A stretch of 64,000 bases of DNA from Halicephalobus mephisto (GCA_009193035.1 SWDT01000149.1:1-64000), one strand, 5' to 3'; positions 45,001 through 58,479 are shown, counted from the stretch's first letter. The notes: a model not told the origin generated them from the letters alone. Program-made: numbers and translations.

Positions 45001-45477
45001 AAATATTTTCTGATGGGATGTTTTCAATTAATTTTTTTTAAATTTTTTAAATTAGCATCTTCCTCAAGTAATTCCTGATAGTTTCGACGTGAAGATATTT
45101 CATGGGAAATCTCCAAGGTTAATTAATCTATATACACAAAAAAGTGTAACTTTTAGTTAGATAGCAATTGCGAAATGAAAAATGTAATACAATCGTTACA
45201 TTTTTCATGAATATTCAACATTTGTAACGAAAATTAAAAAGTAATAGTAATGATTTCGATTTGTTACTGGACCAAAATTATGCTTTTTTGTATGTAGATT
45301 TCTCCTAATATCTTACATAAATTATTCGCATAAAATCTAAATCCAAATATCTCTCGAAATCTTCAAACTCTTTATCTGTCCCTCTTTCAGCGTTTTCCTT
45401 CTCAGATGTTGTGTCTTCAATATTAAAATCAGAATCTATATGATATATAGTACTTTTTATTTAACTTTCTTCAATTA
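45001..45477. other. Spacer with a family B repeat
   Basis: Convergent 3' ends of the membrane-protein gene (+) and the large secreted gene (-). The only feature seen is the repeat at 45140-45298. Confidence 0.6.
45140..45298. mobile_element. Family B monomer, about 160 bp
   Basis: Starts CACAAAAAAGTGTAACTTTTAG and ends CCAAAATTATGCTTTTTTGTATGTAG, imperfect inverted ends, with the ATATTCAACATTTGTAACGAAAA core. With 51018-51176 it defines the single unit of the family. Confidence 0.7.
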
Positions 45478-48400
45478 TTAAAGTCCATGTTCCTTTTCAT
45501 ATTTGGCGATCAAATAAGAAAAACTGATCGGATTCTCTTCGAACGAGAGACTAGTCGTGTTGTCTGAAATCACTTTTATAACAATTAAAAAGTAATTAAA
45601 AACTCACGTTTCATTCCTTTGCAGTGGCTGATTTGGACTCTTCTGTACGGGTGTCCATTGTCGTCGATTCCATCAACAGCCAAGGCGAAGGAAGCCGTTG
45701 GACAGATAAAGTCCTCTGTCGAAATGAAGTTGTAGAGACAGTTTTGTCTCTGAATCATCGGAGAGGCCCAGAGGAGACTACTTTCGGCAAGATCATAGAT
45801 TTGGGCAAACATGATGCTTCCGAAGTTGGCCTGGATCACAGCTGCGTTTCTGTTTGCTGAAAGAATAAAAAGTAAACAACTATTTAATTCATCAACTCAC
45901 GTGGCTGAATAGGTGCCAAGTATCCAGTATTACTGTGTTGTCCATTGTCATAGCCCAGATCGTAGGTGAACGCAGGGTATACTGTCTGGGGACTGATTCC
46001 ACGGACTGCCAAGTTGCAGAACGGATGAGCGGTAGTATTTGTGGAATTCATTGTCACTGTGTAAATGCCCGGAGGCAATGTAGAAGACCCCGATTGGGGA
46101 CTCGCAGAGAACAAGTAATTAGTTCCTGTGGTTTTGATAACGGTGATAGGATAGAGAGTTCCAGTAGAATCCATGAGAGTGACTGAAACACGAATCATCG
46201 TGAACATGTCGAAATTGATTTTCGTGTTGGAAGCAGCGATTTGGATTTGAATAGAATGGGAAGAGCAGTCACTAGAAAATTAATAATTATATTAATGAGA
46301 TACACTTAGGAGAAACGATCTTAAGGAATTTATCATATCTCCAAAAAATGTAAGGAATCTCCGTACTATCAACGTTGTGATACACGAAGCAATTCCATAG
46401 GACAAATTGTCTGTCATATGAGGTGGATAAATATTATCAACTTTGACGGACATAGAACCTCATCATTGAATGTTGGGGATTTGGAAAGTTTTCTTATTGA
46501 TAAAGTTCCTTATGACGATGTTTAAAGATCAGTATGTCCTTATTTAACAATAACTCGTATTTAAAAATGAGAATTAAACTCACTGATAGGCTGCGAAAGC
46601 GACCGAGTAAGAGTTGTAGACGGATGCCCACTGGACCCACATAAAGGACTGGAGATTACTGTAATTGGCTACTTGGTAGAATCCACCTCCTGTGGCGAAG
46701 CTGAATTCATGAAGGGCTTCTATTTCTGGTCTGGTATAATCTGGAGCTCCTCCTGGAGGACCCTGATCCCCGATGAAGAAGAAGTTTACGGCGGGGTGTG
46801 TGAAGGACAAGAGATCAAGGACACTGTCAGTGTTGTAGTAATCTTCGGCAATACCTCCAGAAATGACGTAGACTTGGGATCTCTCCTTGAGGTCAGCTCC
46901 CGAACACGCTGAAGTGATTGCCTGGAGAAGAGCACGACCGTTTTGAGTCGAGTTGTAGATGTTATTGGTGACTTGGTTAACGAGGCCATTAATGAAATCA
47001 TCCTTGTTCGTTGTGGAGATCTTGTTTGAAATGATGGATCCGTTATACTTGGAATCATATGCGACAACTCCGATGAAGTTAGTAAACCATCCGGGATAAT
47101 TGGTTGTCGCGTTATTAATCAAGTTACTCAGGATGCTCTGGAGGTTATTCAAGACGCCGTCCATTCCGAGGGAGTAGGATCCGTCGAGAATGATCACCAA
47201 TGTCTTGTCCTTGTTAGACTCGACAGGAGGAGTAGTGGTTCCATTGACACAGAGAGGAACCTCACAGAAGGTCCCGGTGTAGTCTGTATTGGCACAGTTA
47301 CAAGTGACGTAGTTGCTAGCGAGATGGCCGTTAACACAGAAGGGCATCTGGCACTGCATTCCACCGTAGTGAGGAGGACACACACACTTGTTATCGTAGT
47401 AGACACCTCCATTGAAACAAGTAGTGTTGGCTACATTGTAGCAGAGAACAGGCTTGATTCTTTGGAAGGCATAGCCGTAACGATCGACACCAGTGTGCTA
47501 GAATTGATTCTTTTAAAACGATATTCGAAAATTCCATATTTCCATAAAAAAGATTTCTTCTCAACACGTGAACCGTTAGCGTAAAATTTTCAGAATATTT
47601 GTTTCGAAACCAAAGTTACCGTAGGACTCATTATTAATCCTCATGTTTTCAAGACAAAACTTAATCAAGGAACTTACCATGACCAACGATGCGTATCCAG
47701 GACAATTGAATCCATCAGTGACAAATTGATGTTTGCAACTGTCGACATCACGCTCAGTATACTTTTGAACTTGAACCATGCTGATATTCTGATTCGTGTT
47801 GTAGAAATGAGCGTACTGTAAGCTCCCAGTATCAGTATCGGTGAAGGAAACGAGACCAGTGATGTGGGAAGCAATGTAGTTCGTGTAGTTTCCATAGATG
47901 GGAGAAGCGTACCCGAAGTCACTGTGGACGTTGTTGACGTAGGTCGAATAGACTTGGATTCCAGATTGACCCCATACAGAGATTCCACAACCTCCATAGT
48001 AAGACTGCACATTGAGGGACCAGATTCCCTGATAGATGGGGTTAGAGTTAGCGTCATTGGGCATGTAGTCAGTGTTGTAAGCGTGTTTAACACAGGCAAA
48101 CGGAAGCTGAGTATTGCAATCAATTACTGTCCATTTGTTGATGGAGGAATCTGAGACACATTGGCCGGCTGTGTAATTCGGTTGATTAGTACCCCAGTTG
48201 AGGTAGTTGATTGAGTTGAGAGGAAGAGGAGTGTTGCCAGTTCCTTGATCCCAGACGAAGGTTTGGTTGTCACTCCTGTCGTTCAACCCGATCCAGAACT
48301 GGACTGGTCCTGATTTGGCTGAAATAACGTTTTAAAAGGAATCGTTTTAGAACAATTATATAAAACTATTAGGAAAACGAATTTAAATCGATCATCAGTT

Positions 48401-51400
48401 AAAAAATGTGATTAGTCACTATTTTCAGTACAAAGTTCAATTTCTTATTTTTTCCAATTGTTCCATAACTTACAGTATAAATACTGCTCAACGTTAGTAT
48501 CGAAGATTGTCGCCAAAATAGCTCCGTCCTTGGCACAAGCAGCTTGAGCATCAGTCCAAGAAAGCCGAGTTGGGGACAAATACCAGCATTTGTTTTCGAG
48601 ATTTCTGTAGAATCCATCACAAGGAGAAATTACTTGATCCACCCTTGTCGAGACTCCATAGTCGGTATACACGGTTGTGACGAGTCCCGTATCCTTAGTT
48701 CCATTGGGATAAGTGTAAATGGGATCTCTATACAAGTCCGCATCGATCAGAATGTTGATAGATTGGGTCTCCGAATCCACAGGGAAGTAGAAGTTGACTC
48801 CATTGGGGAATGTGTTGTAGGAACAGTCAGGAACGTACTTTTCATAAATAAGACCACTTCTGAATTTAAGCGGAATTGTCTTCATGGCTCCTACTGCATT
48901 CGGGAGGGAAACAATGTAGACTTGTCCTCCGGTCATTCCTGCCAAAGTCCACATGTATTGCGGACCCGGATCAGTGAGAGGAGTGTTACAGGGGTAGGCA
49001 TCGGCTTCAACAAAGTTGATTTGGGATTGAGTGGTCTCAAGTAGAAGCTGGACTTGATTAAAGATGGACTGAGAATCCTCCATAATGCCTCTCATGAAGA
49101 TGTAATATATTCCATAGGTCTCTGCCGATGACAAGAAAAGGTAATTGAAAAGAGTCTGGAGGACTTGCAGGTTCTGACAGCTGGTCTTATTGTTGAAAGT
49201 GTTCTCCGCAGCGAAGTTACCGAAAGCAGTCAAGAAAGCACCAGAATCATCGGTACTGATTCTTTGTTTCATGACGCTGTCATCAAAGGTCACCAAAATG
49301 TACTGGTTAATCCATCTAGGGTGCTGCATAGTGATGTCCTGGATAGTCTGTGCCATTTGTAGCTGCATCTTTTGGATCATAGTTATAGTAGATCTCGAGT
49401 CATGGACGAAGAAAGTGAGAGACCTTCTGTAAGGACTAAAGTCTTCAAAGCTGGTCGATGAGCAAGTGACAATCTCGCAGAATTGCCCTGTGTACCCGGC
49501 TCTACATTGACAGTAAGATGTTAAACTGGTTCCATTGTTCTGGCACTGAATTGTTTGACACTTGTCTCCAGTGAAGCCGTTGGGACAGATGCAGTTAGTG
49601 GCGTTAGGGAAGTTGTGGTCGAAAACACCTCCATTTTGACAGCCTTCTGGGGAAGTAGGAATCGTCATGGCTGGAATGAAATGAGAATTAATTATTTGAG
49701 GTTTTCGGGGTTTTTATTAGCAAGGAAATAACTGTATTTGTAAAAATGAACGCTGTGAAACGGATTAGCATGTTTTAAACTTGACTACATGATATGGAAA
49801 TGTATCTTTCACTTTTAATTACATTATGGCTAACTATATCGTTTTCTTTTTAAGATACGAACGAGTTCTTACGGATAATTTTTCTACTTTTCTTGTCATA
49901 AAAACTTACGAACAGAACAGTAGCTCGATCGAACTCTCTGAATCGTGTATCCCACACTGTCTGTCAGGAAGACACTGATATAGAACAACGCCTCTCTTCT
50001 TGAGCATATGAATCTCTCGAACAAATAATGGAAGTCACATTGATCACGGTAGAGACCGTTTCCTGCATAGAGAACAGTCCTGTTTCCGGTGAAGAAGTCA
50101 TTAGACCAGACGATTGCTTCTGCGTAAACACGACTAGGGTTCTGGAACCCAATATTACTGACTCTCGCGACGACATTTGTGAGTTCATTATATCTTGGAG
50201 CTTTGGAAGAGAAGTCAGTGTTTTGATCCAGAGCTGTTCCGAGGAACAGAGAATAAGCAGAATCTCCGAGGATTCTGAACTGGCAAGGACTGTTGGCATC
50301 AGCGGAGATTTGCAAAACGTAGACTCCTTTAGTTAAAGTGTTGAACCTATATATGTAAGTGTTGCCGACAACTAAGGAAGCAAGCGGGTTGAGGGCTTGG
50401 TTCTTTGTGTTGTATACGGTAATCGTGAGGAGGTTTCCAGTAGCGATGATGTAGGCATCTCCTGTGGTGTCGTCGACGAAGAAGGTAGTATACTTCGATC
50501 CCAGAGAACACTGGTCCACAAAGTCATTCATAGCGAGAGATACGGTCTCTTCTATGGACACAGCAAGGTTAAAGACGACATTGGTAGCATTGCTGACAGG
50601 AACGTAGGAGACTAAACCATGGGTGAATTGGGCTAGTCTTCTCAGGTCTCTGTAGAGAGGGTCGTGGATGTTCAACGGACAGGTGGAGCTAGAAGAGTAA
50701 GGGATAATAGTGAAGATCTGGCCTTCATAGTCATTCAAAGTGGCGAAGAGAGCCGGACGATCATCAGGATCATTGGGGAGGACATCAGTGAACAGAAAAA
50801 CTGGGCTTCGCTGAAAAAGTTTATCAATTTAGGAAATAGCCTGGAGTTATTGTTGATTTTTGCAGTAAAAACTTGTGTGATTACGGAAAAGTATTTGGTT
50901 ACATTCATTTTTCAGATGACTGTGGGTGTTTCTATTCGGTAATTTCCTTCTATCAAAATGAAAAAAGAGAAATATAAGAAACAATCCAGTACTGATTTTG
51001 AAACATTTTACGACCACACACAAAAAGCGTAACTTTTGGTTTCTTAACAATTGCGAAATGTGACACAGTCGTCACATTTTTATGAATATTCGACAATTGT
51101 GACGAAAACTGTAAATAATAGTGACGATTTTCATTTGTTACTGGACTAAAAGTTACGTTTATTTTTGTATGCAGTCCGTATTTACATATTGGTTTTTCTG
51201 TGATAAAACAGAACTAAATTCTTAAGTTTTGTGTTTTCTAAATTCCCAATCTTTCTACTTAAAACCAACCTTGTACATCTTCACGCTTTCTGTAGTCACT
51301 GCCGTACTCAAAGCTCCATAGACAGAATCAGAGCAGTTGGTGTTAGAATCTATCGTTGTCAGGTTTCCGACGGCACTTACGAACTCATTGTAATTCGTAA

Positions 51401-53854
51401 ATTCCTGATTAAAAGTCAAAGAATTGTTGCTGAATCCGACCAAAACGAAAGCTCTATAATATCCTGGATTGAGTGAATTAGCATATCCAGTGATCTGCAA
51501 AGCTGCCTGGTATACTGTAGAACTTATCACGGACTGCATCGAAGTACTGGTTCTCACGACGAAAACAAGTGCTCTGTTGTTGAGATCGAAATTACCGAAA
51601 GCCGGATTTTTGCAAGTAATGTCGGTGCAGAAGTTGCCACTGTATCCTGGGGCACAGGTACAATCTCCTTGAGGATTCAGGAACCCTCCATTGAAGCAAA
51701 GTTTGTTTTCGCATTGGTACCCGGTGTAGTAGACGGAGCAGAGACAAGTGCTATTGTTGACACCGTTGGTGATCTTAGTTCCTCCGTTGTAGCATTGTTG
51801 CGCCGGAGGAGGAGTAGTTGGGGGACCTAGAAAAATGAGGACAATTAATGAATTTTGAGAAATTTCCAAAATTAATAAACCCACTAGGACTAGCAGCATT
51901 CTGGCATCCGAAAGTATAAGTCCTCTGGAACTCCATTCCTTGGTTGTCATATCCGTTAAATTTCACTTTGTAATAATCAGCTCTAGTGCAAGAATAAACA
52001 GAAGAAAGCAGACTGGCACTACAGTTATACCGGATATTGGGGGTTTGAGGGGGGTACTGTAACACATCTCCGTTGTAGAAGGAAATCGTTTGAGTCGATC
52101 CGGGGAAGTTGATTCCTGTAGGTTGGGCTCCTAAGAAACTGGGTACATTGACTTTTGGATTCTGGAGAAGTTTCCAAGGAGTGTAAACCTCGAGTTCAAC
52201 TTTGTCGTCCATGGGATTCGTGACGAATCCTCCATCGAAGAGAGTGCCTGTTTGGGCAGTGACTTGTACAGAGCAAGGAACAATATCGAGGGAAGAAATG
52301 CTTACAGTATAGTACCCAATCCCGTTGAACTCAGTGATTCTCCTAAAAGTGGCTTCAAAGAGATTATTTGTATCTGTATTGATATTGTCCGGAGTGAGTT
52401 GAGTTCCATCCGGTTTGTATAAAGACGCAGAAGGTCTCGACATCGTCGAAAGAGAGTAAACACTGATAATGAGAGCTTCGATGTAACTATCGACGGGTAT
52501 GGTGAGATTTCCGGAACATTGCGAAGAAGTGGATAACTCGATTGCTTCTCCATAGCCGTCTCTTCCGTCATGGGGGGACAGGGGGGTCTTGTTTGTGCAG
52601 ATTGCTGAAATTTTAGAGTTAGAAGGACTTTGAAATGGACCCCAACATCAGGTTGTAAAAAATATTCAATTTTCATTTTGTCTTCCAAAGAATATGCAAA
52701 ATCGAAACTTTCGTGTTGGGAGTTCATCAAAGAGAAACTCTCGTCACGAAAAAGAAACATCATGAAGACTTTCGAAAGTTCTATGATTCCGAGAAAAAGC
52801 TTCTCTGATAAGGAATGTTTTGATAGAGTTAAAATGTTCTTGAAAGACAAGGAACCAAGCCCTTCAGTGAAGAAGACAGTACCTTTCGTGTTAGGATTAA
52901 TTCTTGAAATGTACTGTCAAGAAATAAAGTAGAAAGAAATTGGTAAATAAAAATGTTAATTTTATCATAAATGTTGTTTGATTTATTTGAAGTTAACTTG
53001 GTTAATAAATTTTTAATTCAAATCTGATCGAAAAACAATTCAAACATCATTCGTGTCGGGACCAGAACTGTTGATTTCGGATTTGTGATTGAGTGCTGAC
53101 AGATTTTGAATTAATTCAAATTCGAAATTTGGAAAGTTCAACATTGAATTAAATTTTTAAAATTGAAATTTAGAAAAACCAAATTCCAAAGTAGGTTTCA
53201 GAAAGTTGACAGTTCTGATAGATCATTATATTTATCTCCAGAAAACTCAAAACTAAAAAAATCGTTAAATAAAAAATTATCAGTCTCAACGCGAATGACG
53301 TTTAAAAGACTGTTAATCGAATCAATGATCGGAGAACCAAGTATCATTCTTGACAGGACTATTATTCGAAATCTGTTTTTAGAAAATAAAAAATCAGAAA
53401 TTTCAGATTGAAAAAAAAATAAAATTCATCATGAATAATTTTTAAGTTTTTTTATAAAATTGCGATATTTTAATCCAAAATTAAAACTTACGGTTACTGC
53501 AAGTAGGTCCTGTGTACCCTGGCTGGCAATTGCCGAAGGCATCACCACTGGTAACGATATGACTTCTTTCCTGTTCTCCGATGAACTCGATTCCCGGTTC
53601 TATCTCGACTCCAGATTCCTTGAGCTTCTGATGACGAAGCCAGGTGGCGTGCTCCTGGGCTACTGTAACAAATTTAAAAAATAAAAAATAAATTTTTGTT
53701 TTCTAAGAAATCTAAAACTCAAATTTTCTCTTCAAGACCAAAAGCACTCACAATTTTCTCTAACAGCATCAGAGAACTCTTTATCCCCGAATCCTCTTAC
53801 TGTAGACAGTAAAACTAAGAGGATAAAAGAGATCCTCAGAAGCTTGGGCTTCAT
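45478..53854 (-). CDS. Large secreted EGF / von Willebrand A / C-type lectin protein
   Basis: Eleven phase-consistent exons: 53752-53854, 53492-53662, 51885-52604, 51270-51826, 49910-50810, 48474-49670, 47678-48318, 46584-47497, 45901-46271, 45608-45856, 45478-45563. They give 1,969 residues. After a signal peptide (MKPKLLRISFILLVLLSTVRG) come an EGF-like turn (CQPGYTGPTC), a beta-rich domain, two EGFs (about 340-395), and a vWA-like domain (about 405-600). A second cassette has EGFs (about 825-885) and a vWA-like domain (about 900-1095). A C-type lectin domain (about 1180-1300, NKCWYLSPTRLSWTDAQAAC... FWIGLNDRSD... PFACV) precedes a CUB-like region, two more EGFs and a third vWA (VIILDGSYSLGMDG, intact DxSxS). 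The architecture recalls the nematode family of IRG-7, implicated in intestinal pathogen response. Orthology is not established, so no symbol is given. Intron 2 is 887 bp and carries open frames on the other strand. Confidence 0.92.
51018..51176. mobile_element. Family B monomer in an intron of the large secreted gene
   Basis: Begins CACAAAAAGCGTAACTTTTGG and ends CTAAAAGTTACGTTTATTTTTGTATGCAG, which are inverted copies. The core ACACAGTCGTCACATTTTTATGAATATTCG is itself partly palindromic. No coding capacity. Confidence 0.75.
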
Positions 53855-54768
53855 TTTGGATCTTCTTCCTTGTGTTCCTGAAATTGAATAAAATAATTTT
53901 TTCTCCAAATCACATCAATGTGAAAATTTTTATCAGTGATCAAGCCAATTAGCCAACATAGGGTGTAGAAAGGGAATTCAATTAATGGAGCTGATAAAGC
54001 GGGTCTTTGAGGAGTCTTATCTTCCATTAGTGAAATAATCTGCTTCATTGGGGACGTTCAAGAATTAACAGGATATGCCGTTGTATCTGAACATTGAAAA
54101 TGCCGGTATGCAAGAAAAGAAAAAAGGAAAATTCGGAATATGGAGGGATTCGTCGAAAAACCTGCAAAATTACAGTATTATTAAAAACAAAAATAAAAAT
54201 TATAATTAATACGGAATTTTTTCAAAACGAATTTTCAGAACTTTTTGTTTAAGATGTTAATTTCGAAAAATCTTTATAAATTTTAAAAAATTTTAATTTA
54301 ATAAAAAAATTGAAAAAAATGATTATTACTTAATTTTCTCAAATTTTCTAAAATGTTCAATTTTAAGTAATCTTAGAAGTCCCGATCGATTTTTGAAGAT
54401 TTTATAAAATTTTAATTTAATAAAAAAAATTGAAATAATTATTAATACGAAATTTTCTCAAAATGAATTTTTTTAATCTTTTGGGAAATTTCAAAATTAC
54501 CGATCTAAAATGTTAATTTTAAAAGATTTTTATGAATTTCAAAAAATTTTAATTTAATAAAAAAAATTAAAAAAATAATTAGTATAAAATTTTTTTGAAA
54601 CAAATTTTTCAAATTTTACAGAATCCTCGATTTTGGACTTTTTTAGGTAAATTTCAGAATATTCTAGGAATTTCCATAAACTTTCATGCATTCCAAAACA
54701 TCTCCAACATTTCTTATTAAATTCCGGAATTTTCTGATTTTTAAAAATTTAATTAATTAAAAAAATTC

Positions 54769-57700
54769 TCACCATTTGTTACTTTTTTTTTCTTTACACT
54801 TGAGTTTGTTGTTTTCGATCTTCAAAATACCGTAATCATAGTAAAAAAAATAAAAAGGTTCTTGTCTATTGGTCAGGTTACTGTGGAGGAACAACGAAAC
54901 AACAAGGAGATGTTTGTGGTCGAGCCTGAGGCGTGTCTGCCAAGGTTTCGTCATGAACGTGTTTTCGGTGATCTTGGGTTGGTCCCAGATGGATTTGCAG
55001 ACGGTTTTCGAAAAATGAGGATGGAAAGGGAGGGGATTAAGATGAGGACTAAGAGAAGGCTGGATGATCCCATGGATAGGATCAAAATGCAAACAAATCT
55101 AAAAAGATAAATTTTAAAATTTTAAAAATATTTTTATCCAAATCTACAGTACTTCTAAAAACATTTAAATAAAATTTTAACTATGGTTAAAAATTATAAA
55201 AATCGAATTTTAATATTTTCTAGTTTTAAAATTGTTAATAAAAAAGTAATTTTAAAATTAATTTTTTTTAATTTTCAATATTTTTTAAAATTTTTGTAAA
55301 AGTTCGAAATTTTTAATAAATTTATTTTAAAACTTAAAACTTACATTACTTAATCTAGGTGGTACAGTATTCACTCTTCCAAGATGGGCAGAACTCAACA
55401 AAATCACGTTGACCCCTACCAGTACCCCACTGAGGATAATCGAAAACCAGATGACGAAATAATGATACAGTAACGTGCAGACCCTCACGCAATTTTTACT
55501 GAACTTGTGTCGATGGGCGAGGGAATCTATTCTGCAAAAATAAAATCGCCAACATGGAGCACAACAAACAAGTCCCCATCCGATGTAGATTACGGTAGCC
55601 AACAGTAGACAAAGTAGTCTTTTGAAAGTGAACTTGACACAAGCAACACTCCTATGTACAAAGATGGAGGTGATTTCGTAAATCCTTTCGAAGAGTTTTT
55701 TCTTTTCATCTGTCATGAAAATTTTCGTCGTCATTCTCTGGTAGTCTATACCGTAGACTTTCGAAATTGCGTACCGCATAGGCCAAGATTCGTCTTTCTC
55801 GTCGAGTCGACCCCCATCTGACATGCTTATCGAGGACTTGACATAGTCCATGATCCCCGGAATAGGCTTGACATGTCTCGAAGCTTTCCTTTTGAATCTG
55901 TCTCCGAAAATGAATCTTCTGTAAGAAAAGTAGAGCATAACCAATCTCCACATGATGCTGATTATGATGCTAACGGAGGAAATTACGATAGATTGATGTG
56001 ACTATAAATTCTAATTACTTCTGTAAGGATGGATTAAATTCTGCAACCTTAGTCCTGACACGAATAATGGTTTCATCACTTCTGGTGCTGCACACAAAAA
56101 GGGTGCATTAAAAGGCTTTAATGTATCGGACACATCAGAGCTGTTTTATTGTACCGATGTATTACATACAATATACTGATATTGTATTTATTGTACCGAT
56201 ATATTGAATAAGATATATCTGATATATTAGAGCTGTTTTATTGTACCGATGCATTACATACAATATACTGATATTGTATTTACTGTACCGATATATTGAA
56301 TATAATGTATCTGATACACCAAATTTATCTTAATGTATCCATACATTATGTACCATGTACCCTTTTGTATGTGTTAGTAACCGTTTCTGGATATATTCTT
56401 AATCATTTTTATACCTAGTTGTTGCGAAAGAATCAATTTTGTCAGAACATAATCAACTTAGAGAACACATTCCTGAAACAAAAAGTCTCCCTATATCAAG
56501 AAACTATTACACTGCAGTTTAAGCGGTTTGTCAGTTGTAGTGTTAGTTGTGGTTTATTTGTTGTGCTAGTTATATTATTACTTATTAGAGATTTTTGTTG
56601 TTTGTTTCGATCTTATATCACAACATTAGATAGGTAGAATCAAATGCGAACTTCTGCCACGAAAGTTTACCAGGGTGGTATCAGTTTCTATCATTTTGGA
56701 ATTAGTTTTGTAGTGTTGTTTATATATGATAGCTATCGTTAGATAAAGAGCTGTTAAGAAGTTTTGTCTGTCTCGTCGCTAGAAGTCTACATCGATTAGT
56801 AGATGTAGAAAATGTATAGAAACTTAGTGCCATAGGAATCACAAAAGTACCCAAAATCATAGAATACAGTATCGGAAAAACTAAAACTATTATTCGCGGT
56901 GGGACTAAGATTAGATATTTTTTGATTATTGAATAAACTTACAGCCAATTCGGGCCATCTGCAAGAAGTCAAAAATAAGAAATTGATGATGGTCCAAGGG
57001 AGGTCCCTGAGAATCATGACCAAGAAGGCGACCCTGAAGTTGTTGAAGCTCTGGATCCATTCTACAATAGCTTCGTAGATGACAGCAAACCCGTTACGGT
57101 AAGGAGTAAAGTTGATTCTCTGGACAAAAGCATTCTCCATGCAGAGGGCCTGGAGCAATTTCGATGACAGTTATTTTCGACAAAAATTTAAAAAAATATA
57201 CAAAAATTAAGTTCCAATTTTTGAGTAATTTTTCGATATAAAAAATACAGTATTTTAAATATTGATTTATAAAACTAATCAAATATTAAAAAAAGCAGTT
57301 TTTGAACAACTTTTGACTTTCGAAAACAGTAATTTTAAAAATTTGAATTTTTTCGGAATAAAACATACCAGTAGCAGTCCGTTCAACATCGATCCGGTGA
57401 CGGCTACAGTAACTAAACCGACACAAAACCAAGGTTCTAAGGGGAATGAAATAACATCACCAGCAAGAATAAAGTACACATGAATCCAGTCGACTACAGA
57501 ATTCATCAAATAAATCAGAAACGACACTGCGTAAAGAGTGTGCATCGTTCTTCCCGTCAGGAGCGGGTTTATGGGTGAAATTGACCCTAAGCCCGAGGCG
57601 TAAAGGGTATTCAGAAGGACAAAAACATTTCCTTTCTTTGCAGACAGTGTAGTACTTTTGATGGAACCGTTCGTGGTGGATTTCCTGGAGATCGAAGGAT

Positions 57701-57851
57701 TTGTAGGCAGCATTTCGATCAAAAAAGATTCAAAAATTGCGGACTTGACAAAGAATGGCCAGACTGGAGAATTTGAAAAGGAAACAATCTGGAAGAAGAC
57801 CAAATTAAAGACCATTGAAGACACGCGACACTTCCGTTGAGGAGAAAACAT
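54769..57851 (-). CDS. Multi-pass membrane protein, unrecognised family
   Basis: Exons 57369-57851, 56943-57149, 56019-56047 (29 nt), 55345-55969 and 54769-55098 keep one frame, 557 residues. Hydrophobic segments include MVFNLVFFQIVSF, LYAVSFLIYLMNSVVDWIHV, WFCVGLVTVAVTGSMLNGLL, VAFLVMILRDLPWTIINFLF, CLLLATVIYIGWGLVCCAPC and YHYFVIWFSIILSGVLVGVN, so at least six transmembrane spans. Between the fourth and fifth is a charged loop of about 100 residues (FKRKASRHVKPIPGIMDYVK...LDEKDESWPMRYAI). The last exon encodes a His/Pro-rich hydrophilic tail; the alternative frame of this exon is also hydrophobic, so the C-terminus is less certain. The 29-nt exon is required to keep frame. It could be a nematode-restricted transporter or channel-like protein, but no signature residues identify it. 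Confidence 0.7.
56090..56372. mobile_element. MITE with CACA..AAAAGGGT ends and internal 105-bp duplication
   Basis: Left CACACAAAAAGGGTGCATTAA and right GTACCCTTTTGTATGTG are inverted. Between them GAGCTGTTTTATTGTACCGATG and CATACAATATACTGATATTGTATTTA recur twice in tandem. It lies in an intron of the membrane-protein gene. Confidence 0.65.
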
Positions 57852-58479
57852 TTTTGAAGACGTTGCAAAAACAAAATTATCGCTTTAAAAGAGCAAAAAG
57901 CAAAACAAAAGTGTTTTTTTTATTTTGACAGTTGAGTAGTTAAATAAAAGGTTGAAAAGCAAAGATTCCAAGTTGTAACTAATTTGAATAAAAAAATAAA
58001 TTTTTCTAAAAAAAACAAAAAAATCAAGGAAATAAAGAAGTTTTGTGGTTTGTTTTTGTAGCGCAGTGGTTGAGTTTCTGTTTTGAAGCACGTGATTGAT
58101 TCCCAGTTCAGACCCGACTTTGTCACAACTTAGATCCCTCCAGGTGGGTCTTGGCAGCATGGAAGCTGGGGATAACAGTGGACAACATAATCATTACTTT
58201 TCTGGAACCTTACTAAACGGGTCCATCGGATTGTCTACAACTCTTCTGACTTTTTAGTGTTACAGTACATGTACATTTTTTGGATTTTTGAAGTTTAGTT
58301 TTGAGAAGTTTTCGGAATTTTAAAAGTAGATTTTTGAAATTCTTTAAATCTTGCGGAAGTTTTCAGAAACTGATAGAAGCTTCTGGAGATTTCTAGAATC
58401 ATCTAAAATCAAGAATTTTAAAGCTTTCTTAATTTTTGAAAAATTGCGATTATTAAGATAGAAACAGGAAGAACATCAT

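Noticed and set aside
46673..50615. Many plus-strand open frames across the large secreted gene
   Set aside because: They are antisense shadows of exons that encode EGF, vWA and lectin domains in a continuous spliced frame on the other strand.
54862..55110. Plus-strand 82-codon frame (MSIGQVTVEEQRNNKE)
   Set aside because: It overlaps the last exon of the minus-strand membrane-protein gene, and there is no splice or promoter support.
57658..57840. Plus-strand 60-codon frame
   Set aside because: Antisense to the first exon of the minus-strand membrane-protein gene.
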